A stretch of 64,000 nt of DNA from Rhizobium sp. CB3090 (GTDB taxonomy: Bacteria > Pseudomonadota > Alphaproteobacteria > Rhizobiales > Rhizobiaceae). The DNA is taken from the NCBI RefSeq assembly GCF_029714285.1, contig NZ_CP121662.1, positions 1,674,001-1,738,000 of the forward strand, given 5' to 3'. The stretch's first letter is position 1. The number at the start of each line of letters is the position of its first letter. A program made the position numbers and the translations under genes. Shown piece after piece: positions 34,412-43,579 of the stretch. The notes beneath the pieces are model-generated. The model saw only the letters and a list, made by a program, of their open reading frames with translations, was not told the origin of the DNA and made no database searches.

Positions 34412-35155
34412 TCAAAGCCGCAGACTATCATCCAACCACACCCGAAAACCGCCGCGGAAGGCGTTGTCGTTATTGCCGCGCCGGCATTTCGGCGGCAGTT
34501 CCTTGAGCCGGTCGACATTGCCACCGCCGATGACGATGTAGTCCGGCAGCAGGGCCTTGTCCAAACGATCGGCGACATCGAAGACCGATTTTCGCCATTT
34601 GCCCTTGCCCCGACGCTCGAGGCCGCGTTCGCCGACATAGTCTTCGAACGTCGCCTTGCGGTAGGGCAAATGCGCCAATTCCAGGGGCATGCAAACGCTC
34701 TCTGCAATCATGGCTGAGCCGAGGCCGGTACCCAGGCCGAGGAAGAGCATACGGCCGGCCTCATAGCTGCCGATCGCCTGCATCAGCGCGTCGTTGACCA
34801 TCCGCACAGGCTTGCCGAGGACTGAGTCAAAATCGAAATTCTTCCATCCCGTCCCGAGATTGAACGGGTCCGCGGCCGGGCGATGCGCGACTACCGGTCC
34901 GGGGTATCCCATGGTGACGAGGTCATAATGCCAGTCGGCCGTCAGATCGCGCAGCGCCGCCACCATCTTGGCCGCCGTCATTTGGTGCCCTGACGCGACC
35001 GCCCGTCGCTCGCTGCCACTGCTGAGCTCCACCTTCACATGCGATCCGCCGATATCGACGGCAAGCACAACGGGGCTGGCCGGCGCCGCCCGCGCCTTCG
35101 GCTTGCCATGATCGCGTGTTTGCTCTGCTACGGGTGCTTCCGTCATGTCATCCAT
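34412..35155 (-). CDS. ROK-family sugar kinase, polyphosphate-glucokinase-like
   Basis: This is a 247-residue kinase of the ROK fold. The phosphate-binding start is LAVDIGGSHVKVEL, then TMGYPGPVVAHRP, the sugar-binding NDALMQAIG, and GLGTGLGSAMIAE with LELAHLPYRKATFEDYVGERG. The last feature and the overall length resemble polyphosphate/ATP glucokinases rather than NagC-type repressors, since no DNA-binding domain is present. It is divergent from a GH15 glucoamylase, whose product, glucose, would be its substrate. Confidence 0.78.
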   Translation of the reverse strand: MDDMTEAPVAEQTRDHGKPKARAAPASPVVLAVDIGGSHVKVELSSGSERRAVASGHQMTAAKMVAALRDLTADWHYDLVTMGYPGPVVAHRPAADPFNLGTGWKNFDFDSVLGKPVRMVNDALMQAIGSYEAGRMLFLGLGTGLGSAMIAESVCMPLELAHLPYRKATFEDYVGERGLERRGKGKWRKSVFDVADRLDKALLPDYIVIGGGNVDRLKELPPKCRRGNNDNAFRGGFRVWLDDSLRL

Positions 35156-35313
35156 GTCTAGCGCTCCTCTTTGGGTCCGGCCCTTCGTCGCTCCCCCGCC
35201 CTATCGGGCGCAAGTTCGGCACCGGCTGTCAAGCCCAGGCGTATTGCAGATCGCGTGATTTCAATCCAGGATGGCTCGCCGCAGAGGCGCGCATAGGAGC
35301 GGAGGATCGACAC

Positions 35314-37722
35314 TTGGCCTTTCCGACACAGCCACCCGGTTCCGTAGTCCCGCCCGGTGCTCCCGGCATCGAGCCCCGCTGGACCTCGAGCGACAAGAGC
35401 GCCGTCGGCACTGCCGTCAGCACGGCAAGCAACGTCTGGTTCACGGCGAGCCATGGCATCCTCAACGAGATTTACGCGCCGCGCCTCGATATGGCCTGCG
35501 TCCGTGATTTCGGTTTCATGGTGACGGCCGACGGCTATTTCTCCGAGGAGAAGCGCGACGCCGATCATCGCGTGGAGGCGATCGAGGACGGCGTCCCGGC
35601 TTTTCGCCTCGTCAATACCGCCCGCGACGGCCGCTATCGCATCACCAAAACCATCCTTTCGGACCCGGAGCGTGAGGTGGTGCTGCAGGACCTCCATTTC
35701 GAGGCGCTCATCGGCAAACTCTCCGACTACCGGCTGCATGCCCTCGTGGCGCCGCATCTGGTCAATGGCGGCTCCGATAACACGGGCTGGTACGCCGATT
35801 TCAAAGGCAGGCCGATGCTTTTTGCCGAGGGTTCCGGTCGGGTGCTCGCGGTCGCCGCCTCGGTGCCTTGGCTTGCGCGTTCGGTAGGCTATGTCGGTTT
35901 CTCCGACGGCTGGCAAACACTGTCGCGCGGCGAGAGCCTGAAGGAGGAGTACCGCTGCGCCACTACCGGCAACGTCGCGCTGTCGGGAACGCTCGACATC
36001 GGGGCGAACGAGGGGCGCGCGCTGATCGCCATCGGCTTCGGTACGCAGCCGGAGGAGGCTGCCTTCCGTGCCGTCCTCAGTTTGGAACAGGGCGTCGAGC
36101 CGGCGCTGAAGCATTATCGCAGCGGCTGGCGGGAGTGGCAGGCCGGCCTGCTGGCCTTGGACGAGCCCCATGATCCCAACCAGCTCAACCGATACCGCGT
36201 CAGTACCGGCGTGCTCGCCACCCATCGCGACGATGCCTCCGGCGCCATCATCGCCAGCCTTTCCATCCCGTGGGGTTTCAGCAAGAGCGACGACGATCTC
36301 GGCGGCTATCACCTGGTCTGGACACGCGATCTGGTGGAAACCGCCGGCGCGCTGCTTGCCGCCGGCGCCAGGGCCGACGCGCGTTCCGTGCTCGACTATC
36401 TCGCGGCGATCCAGGAGGCGGATGGCCATTGGGTGCAGAATGCCTGGCTCGACGGCCGACCCTACTGGTACGGCATTCAGATGGACGAGACAGCCTTTCC
36501 GATCCTGCTATACGACATGTTGCTGCGCGCCGGCGCGATCGACGCCTCCGAGAGCGGCCGCTACCTGCCGATGATCGAGGCCGCTGCGGCTTATATCGTC
36601 AAAAACGGTCCCGCCACCCAGCAGGATCGCTGGGAGGAGGATGCCGGCTACTCGCCCTTCACGCTTGCCGTCGAGATCGCCGGATTGCTCGCGGCCGCCG
36701 ATGCGGTGGAAGCGGCAGGCCGATTGCCGGCGGCGCAATATTTGCGCGAGGTGGCCGACGGCTGGAACGAGCGCATAGAGGAATGGACCTACGCCACCGA
36801 TACGGACTTGTCGCACAGTCTCGGCATTGAGGGCTATTACGTGCGCATCGCATCGGCCACGGACGGCAGTTCGTCACTGCGGCGTGACTTCATTCCCATC
36901 CGCAATCGCGACGACGGGGAAGAAGTCGTGGAGGCGGACCTCCTTCTCAGCCCGGATGCTCTGGCGCTGGTACGCTTCGGCCTCCGCGCCGCCGACGATC
37001 CGCGCATTATCGGCACCGTCAAGGCAATCGATTCGGAGTTGCGGCGCGAGCTCCCCGCCGGGCCCTATTGGTACCGCTACAATGACGACGGCTACGGCGA
37101 GCGCACCGGCGGCGCGCCCTTCGCCGGCAGCGGTGTCGGGAGGCTCTGGCCGCTGCTGACGGGAGAGCGCGCCCACTATGAACTCTCCGCCGGACGGCCG
37201 GATGAGGCGCGGCGCCTGCTGGCAGCGCTGGAAGCCTCGGCAAGCGAAGGCGGGCTCCTGCCCGAGCAGATCTGGGACAGCGACGACGTGCCGGAACGCG
37301 AGCTTTTTCTCGGTCGCCCCTCCGGCAGCGCCATGCCGCTCGTCTGGGCGCATGCGGAACACATCAAGCTGCTGCGCTCGATCCGCGACGGCGTGATCTT
37401 CGATATGCCGCCTCAGACCTTTGCCCGCTATGTCGGCGCAAAGCCGGCGCCCGCGCCCTTCGCCTGGCGCCTGACCAACAAGCGCAGCCAAATGGCAGCA
37501 GGCCGCGCCCTGCGCATCGAATTGCCCGAGCCTGCCCTGGTGCATTGGTCCACCGACGGCTGGGCAAACTTCACCGATACGCAGGCTCGCGACACCGGCT
37601 TCGGCACCTATGTCTGCGACCTGCCGACGAAGACGCTCGGCCCGGGCACGATCGTCTTCACGATCTTCTGGACGAATACGCAGCGATGGGAGGGCACGGA
37701 TTTCAAAATCGAAGTGGTTTGA
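35314..37722 (+). CDS. GH15 glucan 1,4-alpha-glucosidase (glucoamylase)
   Basis: This is a predicted exo-acting alpha-glucosidase releasing beta-glucose from alpha-1,4-glucans. It has 802 residues with no signal peptide, so it is probably cytosolic. The N-terminal beta-sandwich runs to about residue 270. The (alpha/alpha)6 barrel holds the catalytic pair, MDETAF with Glu392 and PEQIWD with Glu651, and WTRDLVETAGALLAAG. A C-terminal beta domain resembles that of glucodextranases. Translation most likely starts at TTG 35314, after AGGAGCGGAGG. The frame is open to 35116 but that part overlaps the divergent kinase gene. Confidence 0.88.
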   Translation: MAFPTQPPGSVVPPGAPGIEPRWTSSDKSAVGTAVSTASNVWFTASHGILNEIYAPRLDMACVRDFGFMVTADGYFSEEKRDADHRVEAIEDGVPAFRLVNTARDGRYRITKTILSDPEREVVLQDLHFEALIGKLSDYRLHALVAPHLVNGGSDNTGWYADFKGRPMLFAEGSGRVLAVAASVPWLARSVGYVGFSDGWQTLSRGESLKEEYRCATTGNVALSGTLDIGANEGRALIAIGFGTQPEEAAFRAVLSLEQGVEPALKHYRSGWREWQAGLLALDEPHDPNQLNRYRVSTGVLATHRDDASGAIIASLSIPWGFSKSDDDLGGYHLVWTRDLVETAGALLAAGARADARSVLDYLAAIQEADGHWVQNAWLDGRPYWYGIQMDETAFPILLYDMLLRAGAIDASESGRYLPMIEAAAAYIVKNGPATQQDRWEEDAGYSPFTLAVEIAGLLAAADAVEAAGRLPAAQYLREVADGWNERIEEWTYATDTDLSHSLGIEGYYVRIASATDGSSSLRRDFIPIRNRDDGEEVVEADLLLSPDALALVRFGLRAADDPRIIGTVKAIDSELRRELPAGPYWYRYNDDGYGERTGGAPFAGSGVGRLWPLLTGERAHYELSAGRPDEARRLLAALEASASEGGLLPEQIWDSDDVPERELFLGRPSGSAMPLVWAHAEHIKLLRSIRDGVIFDMPPQTFARYVGAKPAPAPFAWRLTNKRSQMAAGRALRIELPEPALVHWSTDGWANFTDTQARDTGFGTYVCDLPTKTLGPGTIVFTIFWTNTQRWEGTDFKIEVV

Positions 37723-38158
37723 TCCGCTATTATCCGAATGACTCATCGCAAATAAATTGTCGTCGAAGCGACGCCGTTGATCGGTATCCGGGTAATTCTC
37801 GCCGCATCGTAGTACCAAAGTGAAACAAGGGCGGCCGTCGCCGGCGCATGCGTCACCTCTCCAACCCCTTGAAATCTCCTTCCTATCCGGCCTCATTCCC
37901 GCTTCGCCCCAATATTGCCCCTTGCCTTTTGTCGCAAATCCTGTCACCCATATGCGCGCTCGGGCATTTGCATGCCGGTGACTGGACTGATTTGGCAATG
38001 CCGACTACGCGAGGCAGCCTACAGAGGTTTATCCTCTGCGTAGACGTTCTTTCCCCGTACGTGAACTTCTCGACTGGCTTTCGCATGGCGGAGGCAAAGC
38101 CGTCCGGGAAAAAATTCCTGGACAGAATATTCAGACTGAAGGGAAAAGGACTATCCCA
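37723..38158. other. 436-base non-coding region before the cold-shock gene
   Basis: No protein gene is visible on either strand. The region holds the right copy of the direct repeat (37890-38002). The last ~150 bases, with GTAGACGTTCTTTCCCCGTACG and an A/G-rich stretch before the start codon, are probably the long untranslated leader usual for cspA-type genes. Confidence 0.6.
37890..38002. repeat. Direct repeat, right copy (with 32654-32760)
   Basis: The sequence runs from CCTCATTCCCGCTTCGCCCC to GATTTGGCAATGCC with a TTGCC and CATATG pair inside that could be promoter elements. The small inverted repeat GGCATTTGCATGCC lies near the middle. Confidence 0.7.
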
Positions 38159-38371
38159 ATGGCCACCAAGGGCATCGTAAAATTCTTCAACCAGGACAAG
38201 GGTTTTGGTTTCATCACCCCGGACGGCGGCGCTAAGGACGTATTCGTCCATATTTCCGCTCTCCAGGCTTCCGGCATCCAGTCGCTCCGCGAAGGCCAGC
38301 AGGTCACCTTCGACACCGAGCCGGATCGCATGGGCAAGGGCCCGAAGGCTGTCAACATCAAGGCTTCCTAA
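38159..38371 (+). CDS. cspA: CspA-family cold-shock protein
   Basis: This is a 70-residue single cold-shock domain that binds single-stranded RNA and DNA and melts mRNA structure. The start is [18 protein letters not shown] with RNP1 KGFGFI, then RNP2 VFVHIS. Length is normal. An AAGGA site lies eight bases upstream, after a long leader, and a good terminator follows. Its paralogue number is probably high in this genome, so the exact cspA member is not certain. Confidence 0.94.
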   Translation: MATKGIVKFFNQDKGFGFITPDGGAKDVFVHISALQASGIQSLREGQQVTFDTEPDRMGKGPKAVNIKAS

Positions 38372-38400
38372 GTCTGAGTTGATTACCGGATAAGATTTCG

Positions 38401-38428
38401 AACGGCGTGGTGCAAACCGCGCCGTTTT
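38401..38428 (+). terminator. Intrinsic terminator of the cold-shock gene
   Basis: AACGGCG-T-GGT pairs with ACC-G-CGCCGTT around a GCAA loop, followed by TTTTGCGTTT. It lies 30 bases past the stop codon. Confidence 0.75.
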
Positions 38429-38434
38429 GCGTTT

Positions 38435-38633
38435 CCCCTTCTCCCCAGCGGGGAGAAGGTGCCCGAAGGGCGGATGAGGGGGCCGCAGAGCGTCAGCGAT
38501 GCGGGCCGTGAGCGCAAGCGAAGGGCAATTTCCCGGTAACGCCCCCTCGCTCCGCGCTTACGCGCGACCCATACCGGGGTTTAGCCACGGGTCTCACCCC
38601 GGTCCTTCGGATCCCCGATGGGGCGAGGGTAAT
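38435..38633. repeat. Rhizobial intergenic repeat block
   Basis: The block begins with CCTTCTCCCC, AGC, GGGGAGAAGG (38437-38459), a perfect 10-bp stem. It continues with TGCCCGAAGGGCGGATGAGGGGG and GC-rich sequence to GATGGGGCGAGGGTAATTGG. This is a well-known type of dispersed repeat in rhizobia. It fills the gap between the cspA terminator and the dusA stop. Confidence 0.6.
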
Positions 38634-38636
38634 TGG

Positions 38637-39710
38637 TTAAGCGCTCACCCGCTCGCCCTCGCCGGCAAAATCCACCGCCGCAAATGCCGCCGCGATCACC
38701 TCCGGCCCCGCCCCCGGCTTGTTGGCATCGGTGGAGAGTATTTGGCGGTAACGGCGAGAGCCCGGCAGGCCGGTGAAGAGGCCGACCATGTGGCGGGCGA
38801 CATGCTGCAGGCGTCCGCCCTGGGCGATGTGGCGCTCCGTATAGACCATCATTCGGTCGCGCAGGTCGTTCCAATCCGGCTCAGCGGACGGTTCGCCATA
38901 GAAGCGCTGATCGACATCGGCGAGGATGGCGGCGTTCTGATAGGCAGCGCGGCCGAGCATGACGCCGTCGACATGGGCAAGGTGCGCTTCGGCTTGATCC
39001 AGCGTCTGGATGCCGCCGTTGATGCCGATGAAGACATCGGGCCAACGCTCTTTCATCCGGTAGACGATCTCGTAATCCAGCGGCGGGATTTCGCGGTTTT
39101 CCTTTGGCGACAGGCCCTTCAGCCAAGCCTTGCGGGCGTGGATCCAGATCGCGTCGGCACCGGCATCGAGCACGCGGGTGATCAGCTCAGGCAGCGCCTC
39201 TTCCGGCTCCTGCTCATCGACGCCGATTCGGCATTTCACCGTAACCGGCGCCTTGGAAACCCTCTTCATCACGCCAATGCAATCCGCCACCGTCTCCGGC
39301 GTCAGCATCAGGCATGCGCCGAACGTGCCCGACTGCACGCGATCCGACGGGCAGCCGACGTTGAGGTTGATCTCGTCATAATCATAGGCCTCGGCAATCC
39401 GCACCGCCTCCGCAAGCTTGGCGGGATCGGAGCCGCCCACCTGCAGCGCCACAGGATGCTCACTGGCGTCATGACCCAGCAGCCGATCGCGCGGCCCATG
39501 GATAATCGCATCCGCAACCACCATTTCGGTATAGAGCAACGCATGCCGGCTGATCTGCCGATGTAGGTACCGACAATGCCTATCCGTCCAGTCGATCATG
39601 GGAGCGACGGCGAAAACGGGCTTCCGCGTATAGAGGCTATCCGCCTGCATTCCGGGCTTTTCTGCCGATTCGGTCATGTCTTGTTTACTCGCATAATTTT
39701 CTTTGCCCAT
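38637..39710 (-). CDS. dusA: tRNA-dihydrouridine(20/20a) synthase
   Basis: This flavoenzyme reduces uridines 20 and 20a in the tRNA D-loop with NADPH. It has 357 residues. The FMN-binding start is FAVAPMIDWTDRHCRYLHR. Other marks are NLNVGCPSDRVQSGTFGACLM with the catalytic Cys, VKCRIGVDEQEPEE, IWIHARKAWLKGLSPKENREIPPLDY and GINGGIQT. The first Met at 39710 is kept, but Met 12 (39677) or Met 21 could be the real start, as the first 20 residues are not conserved-looking. Confidence 0.93.
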   Translation of the reverse strand: MGKENYASKQDMTESAEKPGMQADSLYTRKPVFAVAPMIDWTDRHCRYLHRQISRHALLYTEMVVADAIIHGPRDRLLGHDASEHPVALQVGGSDPAKLAEAVRIAEAYDYDEINLNVGCPSDRVQSGTFGACLMLTPETVADCIGVMKRVSKAPVTVKCRIGVDEQEPEEALPELITRVLDAGADAIWIHARKAWLKGLSPKENREIPPLDYEIVYRMKERWPDVFIGINGGIQTLDQAEAHLAHVDGVMLGRAAYQNAAILADVDQRFYGEPSAEPDWNDLRDRMMVYTERHIAQGGRLQHVARHMVGLFTGLPGSRRYRQILSTDANKPGAGPEVIAAAFAAVDFAGEGERVSA

Positions 39711-39838
39711 TCCAAGCGTCTATTACTGCGTCGAAGCGATCCTAGAAGGCGCGCAGCAACAAGATGGGCACGATTTCGAGAGGCGATATACAGCACAGAT
39801 AGGAATAAAGCGAGACGGCGTCAAAGCGCAAAGCCCCG

Positions 39839-39870
39839 TGCCGAGATGACCAGCAACGCCACTCTCGGCA
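39839..39870 (-). terminator. Hairpin after the EamA transporter gene
   Basis: TGCCGAGA and TCTCGGCA form an 8-bp stem with a 16-base loop, abutting the transporter stop codon. A weak T-containing stretch follows on the minus strand. Confidence 0.4.
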
Positions 39871-40842
39871 TCAAGGCCTTACCGCCGCAGGTTCGGCCTT
39901 CTGCTTAAGGAGGGTGACGAGCAGCAGGCCAACGACGATGATCGCTGCGCCCTCAAGATGATAGGACCGCAACTGCTCGCCGAGAAGCAAGTAAGCGAGC
40001 ACGGCGGTAAAGATGGTCTGGAGATAGAGCATCAGGCCGGCCCGGGCCGCACCCAGCGCCTCGACGCTCCGATTGAAAAGGTAGTAGGTCATGGCCCCGC
40101 CTGGGATCGCCACATAGGCAAGTGCAATCAACCCATTGCCGTTGAGCGTCGAGCGCTCGTCGGACCCAAGCTCCCAGAGGTAGAAAGGCAGTGCCGTGAG
40201 CACCGCGGCGCCCAAAAGCAGTACGAGGAGCGGAAGGCGCTCTATATCGAATTTCGCGCGGCGGAGCAGGACAGTGTAGAGACTGAAGCAGAAAGAGCCG
40301 GCGACGATCCACAGTTCTCCCGGATTGATATCGAGACGCATCAATGCCGCCGGGCTGCCTTTGATGACGATGACCACGATTCCAAGAAAGGCGATGATTG
40401 ATCCCGTCACCTGCCAGGTTCCCATCGGCTCGCCAAGAAGGAGGCGGGCTAGAACCATGGTGAGAATGGGGATCAGGGCCATGATGATGCCGGCCGTCGT
40501 GGCATCCGCATGTTGCAGGCCAGTGAAGAGCAGGCCCTGGCAGATCGCAAGCCCAATGCCGCCGATGCAGAGGAGCGCCAGCGGACGGGCCTTCGCGAGC
40601 GCAAACATCGCGCCAAAATGCCGGCGCACGATCGGCAACAGGATGGCCCAGGCGATTAGCACGCGCCAGAAGCAAAGCGCCCAAGGGGGCATTTCGTGAG
40701 AGACCCATTTCGCGGCGATATAGACGCCGGATGACAACAGCCAACAGAGGACCGCCACAGAATAGGCGGCGGCCAGCGAATTGCCCGTCCCCTGTTCTGT
40801 CCTGACGCGACCGGTATGGACCCCCAAGACATGTATCGCCAT
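39871..40842 (-). CDS. EamA/DMT-family transporter
   Basis: This is a 323-residue inner-membrane protein with ten hydrophobic helices in two EamA repeats. The first repeat runs about 25-160 with SSGVYIAAKWVSHEMPPWALCFWRV, the second about 175-310 with AYVAIPGGAMTYYLFNRSVEALG and LLGEQL. Such proteins usually export amino acids or small metabolites. The substrate is unknown. No good ribosome site precedes the first Met, but there is no better start near it. Confidence 0.87.
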   Translation of the reverse strand: MAIHVLGVHTGRVRTEQGTGNSLAAAYSVAVLCWLLSSGVYIAAKWVSHEMPPWALCFWRVLIAWAILLPIVRRHFGAMFALAKARPLALLCIGGIGLAICQGLLFTGLQHADATTAGIIMALIPILTMVLARLLLGEPMGTWQVTGSIIAFLGIVVIVIKGSPAALMRLDINPGELWIVAGSFCFSLYTVLLRRAKFDIERLPLLVLLLGAAVLTALPFYLWELGSDERSTLNGNGLIALAYVAIPGGAMTYYLFNRSVEALGAARAGLMLYLQTIFTAVLAYLLLGEQLRSYHLEGAAIIVVGLLLVTLLKQKAEPAAVRP

Positions 40843-41070
40843 AGTTTAGTTATGCCATAGTTCGTGCAATCTGCACAGATGAGCACGTCTATGAGCTACG
40901 GCAAATATTTTGCCTCCCACCTCTCACGGCTGGAAACCCACCTGTCCGGAACTTTACACCGAAAGGTTCCAGAAGGTTGGTTTTCCCCTCCACTCTATTG
41001 GTGCTAGGTTGCGGTGGAGTCGGAGGGCATGGATCTTCTGGCAGCAGACGAATTATGTGAAGAGATTGTC

Positions 41071-41766
41071 ATGACCGAACAGCTTGCCACCGTCATCCCC
41101 CTGCCCGCGCCCGTTCTATTGCCGATTGAAGGCGAAACCGCATTTTTCCCCGTGCGCCGCGTTTATTGCGTCGGCCGCAATTATGCCGACCACGCGATCG
41201 AGATGGGCCACGACCCCAACCGCGAACCGCCCTTCTTCTTCCAGAAAAACCCCGACAATCTCTTGCCGAATGGCGATTTCCCCTATCCGCCGCTGTCCTC
41301 GGATGTGCATCATGAGGTGGAACTGGTGGTTGCGCTGAAAAGCGGCGGTGCCGATATCCCGGCCGAAAGGGCGCTGGATTGTATCTACGGCTATGCCGTT
41401 GGCATCGATTTCACCCGCCGCGACCGGCAGGGCGAAGCCAAGAAGCTTGGCCGCCCCTGGGAAGTCGGCAAGGCCTTCGAACATTCTGCCCCCGTTTCCG
41501 CTCTCGCACCCGCAACAAAAGTCGGTCATCCTGACATGGGTGGCATCTGGCTGATGCGCAATGGCGAGTCGGCGCAAAGGGGCGACCTGTCGCAGATGAT
41601 CTGGAAAGTACCGGAAATCATCACCGAACTCTCCAAGCTGTTCACGCTGGCGCCCGGCGATGTCATCATGACCGGCACGCCGGCCGGCGTCGGGCCGGTG
41701 GCGCGCGGCGACAAGATAAGCTGCGCCGTCGATGGCGTCGCATCGCTGGTGCTGAACGTCGTTTGA
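41071..41766 (+). CDS. Fumarylacetoacetate hydrolase family protein
   Basis: This is a 231-residue enzyme of the FAH/YcgM fold, which cleaves or isomerises C-C bonds of 2-oxo acid substrates with a divalent metal. Signs are VRRVYCVGRNYADHAIEMG, FFFQKNPDNLLP, HHEVELVVAL with metal-binding Glu, GIDFTRRDRQ and VIMTGTPAGVGPV. The physiological substrate is open (acylpyruvates or oxaloacetate are common). The ATG follows GAAGAGA. The frame is open to 41014. The gamma-carbonic-anhydrase gene follows after 15 bases and is probably co-transcribed. Confidence 0.88.
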   Translation: MTEQLATVIPLPAPVLLPIEGETAFFPVRRVYCVGRNYADHAIEMGHDPNREPPFFFQKNPDNLLPNGDFPYPPLSSDVHHEVELVVALKSGGADIPAERALDCIYGYAVGIDFTRRDRQGEAKKLGRPWEVGKAFEHSAPVSALAPATKVGHPDMGGIWLMRNGESAQRGDLSQMIWKVPEIITELSKLFTLAPGDVIMTGTPAGVGPVARGDKISCAVDGVASLVLNVV

Positions 41767-41781
41767 TCGAGGAGAAATAAG

Positions 41782-42312
41782 ATGCCGCTCTATGCCCTTT
41801 CCGGCCTGGTCCCGAAGACGCCTGGCCCCGGCCGCTATTGGATCGCGCCCGACGCAAATGTGATAGGCAAGGTTGAGATCGGTGAAGATGTCGGCATCTG
41901 GTTCGGCGCAGTCCTGCGCGGCGACAACGAGCTTATTGTCATCGGCAAAGGCACCAATATCCAGGAAGGGACGATGGTGCATACCGATCCCAGCTTCCCG
42001 ACCACGATCGGCGAAGGCTGCACCATCGGCCACCATGCCATTATCCATGGCTGCACAATCGGCGACAATTCACTGATCGGCATGGGCGCAACCGTGTTGA
42101 ACGGTGCCAAGATCGGCAACAATTGCCTTGTGGGCGCCAATGCACTGGTGACCGAAGGCAAGGAATTTCCAGACGGCTCCTTGATTGTCGGCGCCCCCGC
42201 CAAGGCGATCCGCATGCTGGACGAGGCTGCCATCGAAGGCCTGCGCCGTTCGGCCCGCAACTATGTCGCCAATTGGCAGCGTTTTGCCCGCGACCTCAAA
42301 AGACTGGATTAG
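41782..42312 (+). CDS. Gamma carbonic anhydrase family protein
   Basis: This is a 176-residue left-handed beta-helix protein with several hexapeptide repeats (VIGKVEIGEDVGIWFGAVLRGD, VIGKGTNIQEG, TIGEGCTIGHHAIIHGCTIGDNSLIGMGA). The three zinc-type histidines of the family are present: MVHTD, and GHH plus IIHG. Many such YrdA/CaiE-like proteins have no proven carbonic anhydrase activity, so function is open. A C-terminal helix ends NWQRFARDLKRLD. GAGGAGA precedes the ATG. Confidence 0.88.
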   Translation: MPLYALSGLVPKTPGPGRYWIAPDANVIGKVEIGEDVGIWFGAVLRGDNELIVIGKGTNIQEGTMVHTDPSFPTTIGEGCTIGHHAIIHGCTIGDNSLIGMGATVLNGAKIGNNCLVGANALVTEGKEFPDGSLIVGAPAKAIRMLDEAAIEGLRRSARNYVANWQRFARDLKRLD

Positions 42313-42356
42313 GGTTCCAAAAGGCGCGGAGCTTCAGGATAGCGCCTCGCAGACAT

Positions 42357-42755
42357 TCAGGCCGCGCAACTCGCGCAATGGCCGCGAATCTCGATGGTCG
42401 ATTTCTCGGCCTTGAACTTGTGCGACTTCAGCCAATCCATCAGCCGGTGATCCACCTGATGATCGTGGAATTCGATCACCTGGCCGCAGCTTTCGCAGAT
42501 GGCGAAGGCGACGAGGCCGTGGCTATGGCAATTCTCGTCCGGATGGGCGCAGGCGACGAAGGAGTTGATGCTCTCAAGGCGATGGACGACGCCATATTCC
42601 AGCAGCTTGTCCAGCGCCCGGTAGACCTGCAGCGGCGCGCGGAAACCATGGTCGCGCAGCTTGTCGAGGATGGTATAGGCACTGAGCGGCGCCTCCGCCT
42701 TGGTCAGGACATCGAAAACGAGCGATTGGTTCTTGGTGAGTGTCGGAGTGGTCAT
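42357..42755 (-). CDS. zur: Zinc-responsive Fur-family repressor
   Basis: This is a 132-residue repressor of the Fur family. The winged helix includes APLSAYTILDKLRDHGFRAPLQVYRALDKLLEYGVVHRLES. The metal region has ACAHPDENCHSHGLVAFAICESCGQVIEFHDH and a second structural CASC at the end, giving CxxC pairs for structural zinc. Its place as the last gene of the znuCB operon and the likely Zur boxes upstream identify it as Zur. The ATG overlaps the znuB stop. Confidence 0.92.
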   Translation of the reverse strand: MTTPTLTKNQSLVFDVLTKAEAPLSAYTILDKLRDHGFRAPLQVYRALDKLLEYGVVHRLESINSFVACAHPDENCHSHGLVAFAICESCGQVIEFHDHQVDHRLMDWLKSHKFKAEKSTIEIRGHCASCAA

Positions 42756-43579
42756 GATCCCTGTCCTCCCTGCTGCGCCGCCGGCGCGCCAACCCTGCGG
42801 GCAAGGGGCAGCAGGCTGATAATAAACAGAACGAGTGCCGCCACGACAATCGACGGACCGGAGGGCGTGTCGTAACGCAGCGAACCGAATAGTCCGCCGA
42901 CCACGGCGACGGCGCCGATCAGCGAAGCAAAAACAGCCATCATCTCCGGCGTCGCGGCAAAACGGCGGGCGGTGGCGGCGGGGATGATCAGCAGCGCGGT
43001 GATCAGCAGGATGCCGACGATCTTCATGGCGATGGCGATAACGACTGCCATCAGCAGCATGAAGAACAGCTTCGCCCTCTCCGGCTCCAGACCCTCGGCC
43101 TCGGCCAGTTCCGGATTGACGGTGGAGGCGAGCAGCGGCCGCCAAAGCCAGGCGATCGCCGCCAATACGAGAATGCCGCCGCCCCAAATCAGGGCGATAT
43201 CCGAGCGGTTGACGGCGAGGATATCGCCAAACAGGAAAGCGATAAGATCGATCCTTATCCAGCTCATGAAAGCGACGATGACGAGGCCAATCGCCAGCGT
43301 TGCATGCGACAGAATGCCGAGCAACGCATCCGCAGACAGGGCCTGCCGGCGCTGAAGGAACAGAAGCAGGATCGACACGGCCGCCGCCACCGCGAAGACA
43401 GAGAGTGTCAGATTGAGCTGGAAGAGCAGCGACAGCGCCACACCGAGCAGTGCCGAATGCGAGATCGTATCGCCGAAGTAGGCCATGCGCCGCCAGATGA
43501 TGAAGCAGCCGAGCGGCCCGGTCGTCAGCGCCAGCCCGACGCCCGCAACGACGGCCCGCAGGAAGAAATCGTCAAACAT
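42752..43579 (-). CDS. znuB: High-affinity zinc ABC transporter permease
   Basis: This is the inner-membrane permease of the ZnuABC zinc importer, 275 residues with about eight helices of the ABC-3 family. Marks are GPLGCFIIWRRMAYFGDTISHSALLGVAL and MKIVGILLITALLIIPAATAR. The start at 43579 has CAGGAG nine bases before it. A longer open frame upstream lies inside znuC's His-rich coding region. It overlaps znuC by eight bases and zur by four. Confidence 0.94.
   Translation of the reverse strand: MFDDFFLRAVVAGVGLALTTGPLGCFIIWRRMAYFGDTISHSALLGVALSLLFQLNLTLSVFAVAAAVSILLLFLQRRQALSADALLGILSHATLAIGLVIVAFMSWIRIDLIAFLFGDILAVNRSDIALIWGGGILVLAAIAWLWRPLLASTVNPELAEAEGLEPERAKLFFMLLMAVVIAIAMKIVGILLITALLIIPAATARRFAATPEMMAVFASLIGAVAVVGGLFGSLRYDTPSGPSIVVAALVLFIISLLPLARRVGAPAAQQGGQGS

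Noticed and set aside
35158..36429. 423-codon minus-strand frame opposite the GH15 gene
   Set aside because: The GH15 catalytic motifs are on the plus strand, and the antisense frame has only compositional features of a shadow.
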